Below, one piece after another: positions 43,463 through 52,365 of a DNA stretch of 64,000 bases (positions within the stretch are counted from its first letter, which is position 1; each line of letters starts with the position of its first letter). The notes beneath the pieces are model-generated. The model searched no databases. It had not been told where the DNA came from and worked only from the letters and a program-made list of their open reading frames with translations. Position numbers and translations under genes: made by a program. Source of the DNA: Pseudomonas faucium (GTDB lineage: Bacteria > Pseudomonadota > Gammaproteobacteria > Pseudomonadales > Pseudomonadaceae). The stretch covers positions 310,001 to 374,000 of the forward strand of contig NZ_BQIP01000001.1 in assembly GCF_021602585.1 (NCBI RefSeq). Reading direction: 5' to 3'.

Positions 43463-44128
43463 GTGGCGGTAAAGGCCGGAGAAGGTGGCGAGCAGGGCAA
43501 GCGCAACACCATGAATCGCTTGCTCGCGGCTGCGCGCGTTGAGTTCGCCAGGAAGGGACTGGCCGGTGCGCGAGTGGAAGAAATCGCCCGTGAGGCCGGC
43601 GTCACCAAGCAGCTGGTCTACCACTACTATGGCTCGAAGGAAGGTTTGTTCGTGGCGGTGCTGGATGAGTCCTCGAGCAATATCATGTCGGAACTGCTCA
43701 ACCTCAAAGTAGAAGAACTGGCCCCACCGCAAGCAATGCGGACCGTGCTCAATCATTTCTTCGACCAGTACCGCTTCGATCCTTTCCTCGGCAGCCTCGC
43801 ACTGGAAGGCATCCGTTATCACGACGCGCACCAGACGCCGCGCAACCATTTTCTTGAAATGGCCCCCGCGTTGATCAACAAACTCGATGGGATTCTGCTG
43901 CGCGGGGCAGCCAGCGGCGACTTTCGTGCGGATATCAACCCGAGGCTACTGCTGGCCAGCGCTTCGCTGGTCACTACCGGATGGTTCACCAACCGCTACT
44001 CGATGTCGGCGCTCGCAGGGTTGGATACCGACTCCGCAGAAGGCATGGCCACGTGGCGCCAATACTCGGCAGATTTTGTCCTGGCCAGCATTTCATTGGG
44101 CGCAAAAAAAAACGCCGACAACACTTAG
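43463..44128 (+). CDS. TetR-family regulator
   Basis: 221 residues from GTG 43463, preceded by GAGGAG; an earlier TTG is unsupported. Helix-turn-helix: VEEIAREAGVTKQLVYHYYG at about residues 36-56. The C-terminal domain resembles TetR_C regulators with a large ligand pocket. It likely represses itself and the divergent P450 (and the gene after it) through the palindrome at 43373-43401, with an abietane or derivative as inducer. Its 3' end carries the T-tract of the terminator for the opposite strand. Confidence 0.85.
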   Translation: MAVKAGEGGEQGKRNTMNRLLAAARVEFARKGLAGARVEEIAREAGVTKQLVYHYYGSKEGLFVAVLDESSSNIMSELLNLKVEELAPPQAMRTVLNHFFDQYRFDPFLGSLALEGIRYHDAHQTPRNHFLEMAPALINKLDGILLRGAASGDFRADINPRLLLASASLVTTGWFTNRYSMSALAGLDTDSAEGMATWRQYSADFVLASISLGAKKNADNT

Positions 44129-44140
44129 CGGTATCGGCGT
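44104..44140 (-). terminator. Rho-independent terminator for the FAD-oxidoreductase operon
   Basis: ACGCCGA ... TCGGCGT stem followed on the minus strand by a run of T (the poly-A at 44104-44112). It overlaps the end of the convergent TetR gene. Confidence 0.65.
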
Positions 44141-44176
44141 GGTGCTAAACAAAATCGGTGTGTGGGGCAGGTCTGC

Positions 44177-45781
44177 TCAGTTGCCCTTTTTACTCAGGTA
44201 TTTGCTGACTCGCTTGGCAGCCAGTCGACCGGCCATGCCGTTCACACCGCCACCCGGATGAATGCCCGCACTGCCCAGGTACAACCCTGCCACCGGCAAA
44301 GTATCACCACCCAAGCCATAAGCGGGACGCATGGTGCTTGAGCGCATCGAAGTGGTGTCGATGTGCACCACGCAGCCATTGACGGTGTTCAAGCGAGCAG
44401 TGAAATCTGGGGCGGCCTCAATGCGACGGCCAATCACCTGCCCCTCTATCCCCTCGATATAGTCGTACAACTGCGCCAGCACCTGATCTGCCACTCGCTC
44501 ACGCAGTGCATCCCAACCCTCGTTGGGGTTCACCGGCATGACCGGCGGATAGATGTACAACACATCCTGGCCCGCCGGTGCTTGTGAAGGGTCGGCGGCG
44601 CTCGGTGCAGCCACGGTGATGTAAGGCAGCTTGGGTACTTCGCCACGGGCACAGGCGGCAAAGTTTTCCAGCACGGCCTCTTCGGTTCCGATCAACAGTA
44701 CGGTTTTACGTAGATCCACACCGTCTCCACGCGCTGCGGCATAGCGTGGCACGGAAATCTGCCCGCGCAAGGCAACGTCGATCTTGAGCGGTCCCGAGCC
44801 CCTGCCATTAGCTGGAGCCATGGCGATGCGTGTCAGTAAATGTTGGGGAATCTCACCCCGAGTAACCATATTCAGCGCCGGTTTTGGATGGCATCCGGCA
44901 ATCACGGCCCGGGCAGTAAACTGGCGGCCATCGGTCAATTTGACGCCTTTGATCTGGCCGCTTTTCGCAACGATTTCACCGACGCTGGCCGATACCAGCA
45001 CTTTGCCACCCAGCTCTTCCAGACGTGACTGCATGGCATTGCTCAGTTGCTGCATGCCCCCGATCACACGGCCAACGCCAAAGCGATGCAGGAACCCCAG
45101 CAAGGCGTAATAGATCCCCCCACCATCGACGCTGATATCACCGGCCAGCCCCGTCAGTGCGCACATCGCAGAAATGGTGACGGGATGCTCGAAGCGTTCG
45201 CGTGCTGCCTGCAGGGCGGAGCCGGTCATCAACGCCATCAGCTCGGGCTTCAAGGCTTTGTGCTTGATCGCGGTACCGAGCATCCTTAATTTGACACCCA
45301 GATTCGACTTGGCCGGATCGACACGCATCATCGGCAGAGCAATGTCGAGGAACATGTCGATGACCTTCATGAACGCCAGAAATGCCTCGGCGTCCCTGCT
45401 GCTGAAGCGGCGAATTTCTGCGGCAGTTTTCTCACGATCACGCCAGAAAATCAGCGACTGCCCATCCGGGTGCAGATACACGTAGCCGGGGGCCAGCTCG
45501 ACCGACTTAAAACCGTGGCGCTCAAGCCCCAGTTCCGCCGGAACATGGGCGTGTACACGCATCGACATCATGTCCAGTGCACAAGGATGAACCAGATGCT
45601 GAGGTGCTTCGGGTATCAGGTACCCCGAAGACGCCATGCCGCCGACCTTGTCCAGCGCCTCCAAGACCAAGACCTTCTTGCTTTCCATGCCCAGATAACA
45701 GGCCGCCGACAAGCCGTTGGTGCCACCACCGACCACGATCACATCGAAATCAGTGTTTCCCGCTGTTTGGTTCTGATTCAT
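44177..45781 (-). CDS. Phytoene-desaturase-like FAD-dependent oxidoreductase
   Basis: 534 residues from ATG 45781 (GGAAG upstream). The N-terminal dinucleotide motif is DFDVIVVGGGTNGLSAACYL, followed by VLEALDKVGGMASSG. The C-terminal FAD contact reads AGLYLGSAGIHPGGGVNGMAG. This is the COG1233 family of desaturases and isomerases for isoprenoids. Since nonaromatic abietanes are aromatised before ring attack, and no aromatase is assigned, a desaturase for an isoprenoid ring is an attractive candidate; that role is inference. It ends a run with the SDR upstream. Confidence 0.82.
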   Translation of the reverse strand: MNQNQTAGNTDFDVIVVGGGTNGLSAACYLGMESKKVLVLEALDKVGGMASSGYLIPEAPQHLVHPCALDMMSMRVHAHVPAELGLERHGFKSVELAPGYVYLHPDGQSLIFWRDREKTAAEIRRFSSRDAEAFLAFMKVIDMFLDIALPMMRVDPAKSNLGVKLRMLGTAIKHKALKPELMALMTGSALQAARERFEHPVTISAMCALTGLAGDISVDGGGIYYALLGFLHRFGVGRVIGGMQQLSNAMQSRLEELGGKVLVSASVGEIVAKSGQIKGVKLTDGRQFTARAVIAGCHPKPALNMVTRGEIPQHLLTRIAMAPANGRGSGPLKIDVALRGQISVPRYAAARGDGVDLRKTVLLIGTEEAVLENFAACARGEVPKLPYITVAAPSAADPSQAPAGQDVLYIYPPVMPVNPNEGWDALRERVADQVLAQLYDYIEGIEGQVIGRRIEAAPDFTARLNTVNGCVVHIDTTSMRSSTMRPAYGLGGDTLPVAGLYLGSAGIHPGGGVNGMAGRLAAKRVSKYLSKKGN

Positions 45782-45880
45782 CACTTGCTTCCATGACGTC
45801 ATTCAACCACGGCGGCACGAAGCGCGGCTGTGGTGGCGAAGAGGCGCCCCGGTGCACCCTTGGCACATCGGGGGGCAACG

Positions 45881-46702
45881 TTACATGCCGGTGCGTCCCA
45901 TCTGCGCGAACAATGCGCGCATCGCGACCAGTGAGGGGGTGTGGCTGCTGAAGCCACCGTCGGCCACCAGGGTGGTGCCGGTGACAAACGAGGATTCATC
46001 GCTGGCCAAAAAGGCGACCACATCGGCGATTTGCCGGGGTGTACCGAGCTCGGCGGTACAGTGGTTATCGCGCAGGATGTCCAGTAAAGGTTCGGGCATG
46101 GCGTGCTCTGAAGGTGCCAGGCCGATTTGTACCGCGTTGCCCCGAATACCTTGCTTGCCATACTGCGAGGCCACCATGCGCGGCAACATCATCAAGCCCG
46201 CTTTGGACGTTGCGTAGCCGGTGAGGGACATATCGCCCTGCATGCCCAGGCCCGAAGTAGCGTAAATGATCGAGCCCTTGCCCTGCTCCAGCATGACCGG
46301 AATGACATGCTTGCTGCAGAGCACGGCGCCGCGCAAGTTGACGGCGATGGCGCGGTCCCAGGCCTGCATGTCGAGGTTGACGAAATCACGATCGAGTTGA
46401 CGTTGCTCGGCATTCAGAATCGCCGCGTTGTTGTGCAGAATATCGATACGGCCAAAGCGCTCCTTCACTTGAACAACCATGTTCTGCACAGCGTCTTCCG
46501 AAGAAATATCTGTGGCAATTGCCAGGGCCTGATGGCCCTCGGAAATCAACGACTGGGCAACAGCCGTTGCTCCCTCGAAGTTGATATCGACTACCGCAAT
46601 ACTCGCGCCATGGGACGCCAGTACCCGGGCGCACTCAGCCCCCAGACCACCGCCCGAGCCGGTAATAATGGCCACCCGTCCTGCCAGTTTTCCTGAACTC
46701 AT
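45881..46702 (-). CDS. Short-chain dehydrogenase/reductase
   Basis: 273 residues. NAD(P) motif TGSGGGLGAECARVLASHG, LHNNAA, Ser in IYATSGLGMQG and YxxxK in GYATSKAGLMMLPRM are intact. The C-terminal tail (SHTPSLVAMRALFAQMG) is longer than usual. It is preceded by AAGGA and follows the enoyl-CoA hydratase by 30 bp in one operon with the VOC protein. Substrate unknown. Confidence 0.85.
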   Translation of the reverse strand: MSSGKLAGRVAIITGSGGGLGAECARVLASHGASIAVVDINFEGATAVAQSLISEGHQALAIATDISSEDAVQNMVVQVKERFGRIDILHNNAAILNAEQRQLDRDFVNLDMQAWDRAIAVNLRGAVLCSKHVIPVMLEQGKGSIIYATSGLGMQGDMSLTGYATSKAGLMMLPRMVASQYGKQGIRGNAVQIGLAPSEHAMPEPLLDILRDNHCTAELGTPRQIADVVAFLASDESSFVTGTTLVADGGFSSHTPSLVAMRALFAQMGRTGM

Positions 46703-46732
46703 GTCCGTTCCTTATTTTTTGGGGGGGACGTG

Positions 46733-47551
46733 TCACTCGCCGGTAAAACGTGGTTCGCGCCGCTCGCTGAAGGCCAGCGCCGCTTCACGGGCGTCCTTGG
46801 TCGGGGCCAGCAAGGCGAACAGATCAAGCTCCAGGTCCAGGCCTCTTTTCAGATCCATTTCCAGTGCCGCGCGAGCCGCCTGTTTGACATACGCCGATGC
46901 GGTCGGTGGTTTGCTGGCGATGCGCTGGGCAAAGGCCCGCACTTCTTCCAGCAGCTTGGCGCTGTCACTGGCCAGCCGACTGACCAGACCTATGCGTTGC
47001 GCTTGTTCTGCGCCCATCCGGTCGCCAGTGAGCAACATGTCCAACGCCTGACCCGGCGCCACCACCCGAGATAGGCGCTGGGTGCCGCCGCCACCGGGGA
47101 TCAGCCCTAGGCCGGTTTCCGGCAAGGCAAAGACGGCGTCAGGGGTTGCGAAGCGAATATCACATGCCAACACCAACTCCAGACCACCGCCCATGCAATA
47201 GCCGTGGATGGCGGCGATCACCGGTTTACTAATGCGGTCCAGGGATTCGATCCAGCGTACGTTTTCCATGCGCTGGCGCACCTGCAGGCTCGACTCCGGG
47301 CCCCGGCGCTCCTTGATATCGGCACCGGCGCAAAAACCGCGCTCGCCCTCGCCGCGAATCACGATCACGCGGATCTCAGGGTCTTTCTGCAGAAGAGCCA
47401 GGGCCTGGGGAACGCCTAGGCGAATGTCATCGTTGATGGCGTTGATCTGACCGGGCCGGGTCAGTACCACCCAGCCCACCATGGCGTCGCGCTCCAGGCG
47501 CACGGCCTCGTTGATCACGATCGGGAGTTGCGGGTTTTGCGCTGTGCTCAT
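46733..47551 (-). CDS. Enoyl-CoA hydratase/isomerase family protein
   Basis: 272 residues from ATG 47551, which overlaps the stop of the VOC gene (ATGA); the longer frame is inside that gene. Crotonase motifs: GFCAGADIKERRG (oxyanion hole), HGYCMGGGLELVLACDIRFA, and the Glu of FALPETGLGLIPGGGGTQRL. Better conserved than the crotonase at 7681. A second hydratase suggests two separate beta-oxidation rounds or two ring fragments. Confidence 0.87.
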   Translation of the reverse strand: MSTAQNPQLPIVINEAVRLERDAMVGWVVLTRPGQINAINDDIRLGVPQALALLQKDPEIRVIVIRGEGERGFCAGADIKERRGPESSLQVRQRMENVRWIESLDRISKPVIAAIHGYCMGGGLELVLACDIRFATPDAVFALPETGLGLIPGGGGTQRLSRVVAPGQALDMLLTGDRMGAEQAQRIGLVSRLASDSAKLLEEVRAFAQRIASKPPTASAYVKQAARAALEMDLKRGLDLELDLFALLAPTKDAREAALAFSERREPRFTGE

Positions 47552-48519
47552 GCAGGGCACTCCTCGAACTCGAAGACCTGACCATCCAGCTCTTGAGGGT
47601 CGATCTTGATCAATGCGCGACCACCTACAGCCTCCGAGGATTCGATCCACTGGAAGCGAGTGCCGCGTGCGCGCAGATCCTCGGCCTTGGCGGCCAGGTC
47701 GTTAACGCCGATACGGATGTAATATGGGCCCGGCCCCCAGTTGTTAACGTAATGACCGGCGTTAGTGTTCCAGTAAGTGGCTTCGATCACATCAAGGGTG
47801 GCGCTGTTGGGTACGGTGAAGCCCATACGCGCACGACGGTAACCTTCGCTGCGGATGTTTTCGACCGGGCCGCTCGGCTCCCAGTCGAGGTTGGTCGACA
47901 CCTTGCGCAGCGTTTCATCCAGATCGCGGACCAGGAAGCCACGCGCAGTCACTCGGACCATGTCGCCGGGTTTGAGATCACGCGGTTGCATCGGCGGCAA
48001 CTGATAGGTCTCTGGCGGCATCTGCAGCGGTTCGGTTGGCATGATTTCAATGCACAACCCGCCGTCCACGTCAGGCTGGTAGTACGGTTTCTCAGGTGTC
48101 GCGCCCAACCACAGGCGATCAAACGGCATCTCCGGTGTGCGTTGCGCCATACGGAACGGCAAGCGCCGGCGCATCAATTTGTCCACCAGTGCATCGAACT
48201 TGTCGCCGTGCAGTGCCAGCACGATGGAGTGGGTGATCATCGGCCGGTGATGGCCTTGGAAGGCTTTCAGGCTTTCCAGAAAGTCATGAAACAACGGGTC
48301 GCCGGGATTGGGACGATCCAGGTGCCACTGCGGCTCAATGCGCGTTGGCGACACTGCCAGCGATTTGTGCACGCGCAGAAAGTGCGCAATGTACGGGTGA
48401 TTGTCGAACGCCTGGCGCCAGCGTTCATGTTTGTAGATCCCGAGCTTGTCGACCAACATTTCCGTCATGCCGTCCGGGTCCGGAACCATCATGTCGGCAC
48501 TCATCAATAACTCGAACAT
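47548..48519 (-). CDS. VOC-superfamily protein (glyoxalase/extradiol fold)
   Basis: 323 residues. Two betaalphabetabetabeta-type halves can be seen: HSIVLALHGDKFDALVDKLM in the first, ARGFLVRDLDETLRKVSTNL and YYIRIGVNDLAAKAEDLRAR in the second. The C-terminus ends DGQVFEFEECP. I do not see the clear His-His-Glu iron set of DitC, so a second extradiol dioxygenase is not established. Epimerase, isomerase or lyase functions are possible. AGGAG precedes the ATG. It is coupled to the downstream hydratase. Confidence 0.7.
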   Translation of the reverse strand: MFELLMSADMMVPDPDGMTEMLVDKLGIYKHERWRQAFDNHPYIAHFLRVHKSLAVSPTRIEPQWHLDRPNPGDPLFHDFLESLKAFQGHHRPMITHSIVLALHGDKFDALVDKLMRRRLPFRMAQRTPEMPFDRLWLGATPEKPYYQPDVDGGLCIEIMPTEPLQMPPETYQLPPMQPRDLKPGDMVRVTARGFLVRDLDETLRKVSTNLDWEPSGPVENIRSEGYRRARMGFTVPNSATLDVIEATYWNTNAGHYVNNWGPGPYYIRIGVNDLAAKAEDLRARGTRFQWIESSEAVGGRALIKIDPQELDGQVFEFEECPA

Positions 48520-48570
48520 CGTCCTCTCCTTGCAGTTGTCAGCCCGGGTCTGTGCCCGGCTATGCGTTAG

Positions 48571-51102
48571 TCAGCGAGCACGCCGTGGCATGGCTAGCTC
48601 GGTCAATGCGTGATGGGGGGTGTCGGCTGCCGGCTTGCGCGATTCCTGCTGCGCGCGGGCGTCTTCCAGATCGAGGGTCAACCCTTCTTTGGAGTTGCCC
48701 TTAGGATTGAGCAGGTAGTGCGACAACGCCGGGATGAGTACGAGCGCACCGAGCATGTTCCAGAGGAACATGAAGGTCAGCAGAATGCCCATGTCTGCCT
48801 GAAACTTGATCGGCGACCAGGCCCAGGTAATTACCCCAGCGGCCATGGTCAGGCCGACGAGTGCGACGACGCGACCGGTGAAGTCCAGCGAGCGACGATA
48901 GGCGACGGCCAGGCTGCCACCGCGTTCCTGCACTGCCAGTTGCACACTGAGCAGGTACAGCGCGTAGTCCACGCCGACACCAACACCTACAGCGATGACC
49001 GGCAAGGTGGCCACTTTCAGGCCGATACCCAGCCAGACCATCAGCGCCTTGCAGATAATGGTGGTCATCAACAGCGGAATCAGTGCCACCACGGTCGCAC
49101 GCCAGCTGCGGAATGTCAGAAGACAGAGCAAGGCCGTGGCGCCATACACCGCCAGGTACATGGTGATAATGCCCTTCTCCACTTCGATGTTGGTCGCAGC
49201 CTCGATGCCGGCGTTGCCTGCGGCCAGCAAGAACTCGATGGGCTGTTCGGCATTCGCGGCCGTGCTGTTGCCCTTGGCAAAGTCTTCGGAGACTTGCAGC
49301 ACCCGGCTCAACGTATCGGCCTTGTGGTCTGCTAAGTAGGCAATGATCGGCGTTACTGAGCATTGCTGGTTAGTGATCCCCGGAGCGGAAATCATTGCGG
49401 CATCCACCGCCGAGTTGGTAATGGCCTGGTCGCGGCTGATGCTCAACCATTTCGAGCTGCCTTCGGCCATGCCGGAACTGATCATGCGCACGGTTTCGGC
49501 CAGCGATTGCGTGGTCTGTACGCCGGGCGTCTGGCGCAGGCGCCAGGCCAGCTTGTCCATGCTTTGCAGGGACTGGTACAGGCGGCAGCTGTCTTCGTTG
49601 GTCTTCATGATGACCACGAACTGGTCACTGGACAGCCCATAGTTGGCGGTGATGTAGGCGTTGTCGCGGTTGTAGCGAGAATCCGCACGCAGCTCGGGGG
49701 CTCCGGGGTCGAGGTCGCCCACCTTGAGGTGCATCATCACCACACTGCCGGCCAGCGTCACCAGCAGCGACAAACCAATCACAGCCGTGGCCATCGGACG
49801 TTCGGTGAAGCGGTCCAGGCCGTGCCAGATGCGCCCGAGCACACCGCGATTGGCCTCGCCGGCCTGATCTTTGGCAATGGCAATACGTGCGGCTTTTTTG
49901 CTGACGCCGAGATACGAGAGCGCCACGGGAATCAGCAGGAGCTTGGTGAAAATCAGGACTGCCACGCCAATGCTGGTCGTCAGGGCCAGATCGCGAATGA
50001 CCGGGATATCAATGATCACCAGCACCGCAAAACCAACGATATTGGTCAGCAGTGCAGTCAGCCCAGTGAGGAACAGGCGGCGAAAGGTATAACGCGCCGC
50101 CACGTACTTATGCGTGCCGCGGCCTATGTCCTGGAGGATGCCGTTCATTTTCTGGGTGCCATGGGAAATACCGATGGCGAAGATCAGGAACGGCACCAGA
50201 ATCGAATAAGGGTCCAGGTCGTAACCCAGTATCTGCATCAACCCCAGCAACCACACGACACCAGCCACCGCCACGCTCACCAGGAGTAACGTGCTGCGCA
50301 GGCAACGGGTATAGAAGTAGACAAACAGTCCGGCAATGACCACCGACGCGCCGAAGAACAGCATGACCGAATACAGGCCGTCGATCAGGTCACCGACCAG
50401 CTTGCTGAAGCCGACGATGTGGATTCCGATCTTGTCGCTCTCCAGCGAACGGATCTGCTGCTCCAGTTGCCGGGAAAAATCACCGTAGTCCAGCGGCTTG
50501 CCGGTTTGTGGGTTGGTGTCAAGCAAAGGCGCGACAATCATGCTCGACTTGCTGTCGTTCGCCACCAGGTTGCCGACAATGCCGGCACGCATGATGTTGC
50601 GACGCAGCGCCGTGATCGATTTTTCACTGCCGTTGTAATCCGATGGCATCACCGCACCGCCGTCGATGCCCTCCTCCGTCACTTCTTTCCAGCGGACGAT
50701 GGGCATCCATAGCGACTTCATCCAGGAACGGTCGACACCGGGGATCAGATACAACGTGTCGTTGACTTTCTGCAACGCCAGCAGATAGTCAGCATCGTAG
50801 ATATCACCGGTCTTGTTCTCCACCACCACGCGAATGCTGTTTCCCAAACCTGGAAGCTGGTCTTTGTAGGCCAGGTAATTCTTGATGTAGGGGCTGGAGC
50901 TGGGAATCATCTTTTCGAAACTGGCATTCACCTGCAGCTTCGTCGCGAAAAAGCCCAACACCACGGTAGCGAGCAGGCAGGCAATGACGACCAACACGCG
51001 GTGACGGAAAATCACCCGTTCAAACCAGCCTCCGGAGTTCTTGTCGAAATCCTCAAGGTTGGCAATCACTGGCATCCCGCTGTTGAATTTTTGCTCGACC
51101 AT
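48571..51102 (-). CDS. RND-superfamily (MMPL-type) transporter
   Basis: 843 residues with 12 expected membrane helices: one N-terminal (FRHRVLVVIACLLATVVLGF), two groups of five or six, and two large periplasmic loops. Typical RND helix-4 region: FLIFAIGISHGTQKMNGIL; the second half has AVGVGVGVDYALYLLSVQLA. MMPL proteins move lipids and hydrophobic compounds. With YCF48, DUF1329 and DUF1302 partners this forms a conserved envelope module seen in degraders of hydrophobic substrates. Uptake of resin acids is a reasonable inference; efflux is the alternative. Confidence 0.88.
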   Translation of the reverse strand: MVEQKFNSGMPVIANLEDFDKNSGGWFERVIFRHRVLVVIACLLATVVLGFFATKLQVNASFEKMIPSSSPYIKNYLAYKDQLPGLGNSIRVVVENKTGDIYDADYLLALQKVNDTLYLIPGVDRSWMKSLWMPIVRWKEVTEEGIDGGAVMPSDYNGSEKSITALRRNIMRAGIVGNLVANDSKSSMIVAPLLDTNPQTGKPLDYGDFSRQLEQQIRSLESDKIGIHIVGFSKLVGDLIDGLYSVMLFFGASVVIAGLFVYFYTRCLRSTLLLVSVAVAGVVWLLGLMQILGYDLDPYSILVPFLIFAIGISHGTQKMNGILQDIGRGTHKYVAARYTFRRLFLTGLTALLTNIVGFAVLVIIDIPVIRDLALTTSIGVAVLIFTKLLLIPVALSYLGVSKKAARIAIAKDQAGEANRGVLGRIWHGLDRFTERPMATAVIGLSLLVTLAGSVVMMHLKVGDLDPGAPELRADSRYNRDNAYITANYGLSSDQFVVIMKTNEDSCRLYQSLQSMDKLAWRLRQTPGVQTTQSLAETVRMISSGMAEGSSKWLSISRDQAITNSAVDAAMISAPGITNQQCSVTPIIAYLADHKADTLSRVLQVSEDFAKGNSTAANAEQPIEFLLAAGNAGIEAATNIEVEKGIITMYLAVYGATALLCLLTFRSWRATVVALIPLLMTTIICKALMVWLGIGLKVATLPVIAVGVGVGVDYALYLLSVQLAVQERGGSLAVAYRRSLDFTGRVVALVGLTMAAGVITWAWSPIKFQADMGILLTFMFLWNMLGALVLIPALSHYLLNPKGNSKEGLTLDLEDARAQQESRKPAADTPHHALTELAMPRRAR

Positions 51103-51137
51103 TTTTTCTTTCTCGTAGAGGGATCGTGCCGGCGGCC

Positions 51138-52271
51138 TTATTTGGCCTGGGCAATATCGATGACCTTGGCGCCAGTAAAGCGCGTGACAACCAGGCTTCC
51201 AGCCTGTTCGGTGGCACTGGCCGCGTAGATCTCACCCACCCGCGCGTCCGCCAGAGGAGTAACCTGCAAACTCTGTCGATCCAGACTGGCCAACTGCCCT
51301 CCCTGGCTCACGATGACCAACGCCTCGCCCAGCTCGACAATGCTGACCAGACTGCTGTTGAGGTGTGTTTCCACAGGCTGCCATTGCTGGCCATCGTCAC
51401 AACTGGCAAGCAGATTGCCGCGCAAGCCGTAGGCCAGCAGCAGGTGATCGAAAGCTCGAACACCGAAGTAAGTACCGGTATAGGGCGTGTCGATTTTGAC
51501 AAAACGCTGTTGTTGACTGTCGAGACGCAACAACAGCCCCTGTTCACCGCTGATATAGAAAGTGCCTGCGCGTTCCGCCAGGCCGTACAGGTGCATGCGG
51601 CGCTCGTTTTCACTGCGCTCGATCCACGGTTCCCAGTGCTGGCCGTCGTCGGAACTATGCAACAGCAAGCCGAAGGCACCGACAGCAAAACCATTGCCTT
51701 GGGCATCGAACATCACATCGAGAAAGGGGGCAGCCATCACGCCGGGAGTTGCCGAGGTGCTTACGGCTGTTGCAACTTCTTTGATTAACGCGGCCGCAGT
51801 CTCATCGCCTTTTTCAGCACGTGGACCGTAGTAGCCATTGAGCAGCGTCAGAAGCCGGCGCCCATCTAGCTGGGCTTGCCAGCTAAGGCCACCGTCTTTG
51901 CTGTGCAAAATCAAAGCGTCGTGACCGACGATCCAGCCATTGCGCTCATCGCGAAAACGAACCTGCACCAGGTCGCTGGACACTGGACTATCGACTTGCT
52001 GCCAGGTCTTACCCGAGTCGGTGGAGCGCTGGATCAGGCCGTGCAATCCGACACTGACCAAGGCATCGCCCGCTCTGGCGACAGACAGCAATGGCGCTGG
52101 CAAACGCTCGTCAACCCGTGGTGCGGACACATCCAGCGAGTCCGCAGGCACGGCGATCGCGCTAAAGGCAGGTGAAGTCATCACCGCTGCACTCACACCA
52201 ATGGATAGCGTGATCGACAGCAGCAGACGCGACGCTGAGAAAAAAACAGAATCAGGGCAAGGGTTAATCAT
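51138..52271 (-). CDS. YCF48/BNR-type beta-propeller protein, exported
   Basis: 377 residues with a signal peptide (LLLSITLSIGVSAAVM region, cleavage near residue 38). Repeats of the YCF48/BNR type with S/T-x-D-x-G-x-x-W: STDSGKTWQQVDSPV, SKDGGLSWQAQLDG and SSDDGQHWEPWIERS, giving a predicted beta propeller. In chloroplasts and cyanobacteria the family assists photosystem II assembly; in proteobacteria it is found next to RND/DUF1329/DUF1302 genes, presumably as a periplasmic scaffold for the complex. It lies 35 bp before the RND gene in the same operon. Confidence 0.85.
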   Translation of the reverse strand: MINPCPDSVFFSASRLLLSITLSIGVSAAVMTSPAFSAIAVPADSLDVSAPRVDERLPAPLLSVARAGDALVSVGLHGLIQRSTDSGKTWQQVDSPVSSDLVQVRFRDERNGWIVGHDALILHSKDGGLSWQAQLDGRRLLTLLNGYYGPRAEKGDETAAALIKEVATAVSTSATPGVMAAPFLDVMFDAQGNGFAVGAFGLLLHSSDDGQHWEPWIERSENERRMHLYGLAERAGTFYISGEQGLLLRLDSQQQRFVKIDTPYTGTYFGVRAFDHLLLAYGLRGNLLASCDDGQQWQPVETHLNSSLVSIVELGEALVIVSQGGQLASLDRQSLQVTPLADARVGEIYAASATEQAGSLVVTRFTGAKVIDIAQAK

Positions 52272-52365
52272 TATTTTTATTCCTTATCCATCGCGCGGCA
52301 TGAGCCGCCCTGTCCTACCCGTGTGGCTTGATGCGCAAACCAACGGGCGGGACAAGCGGAGAACA

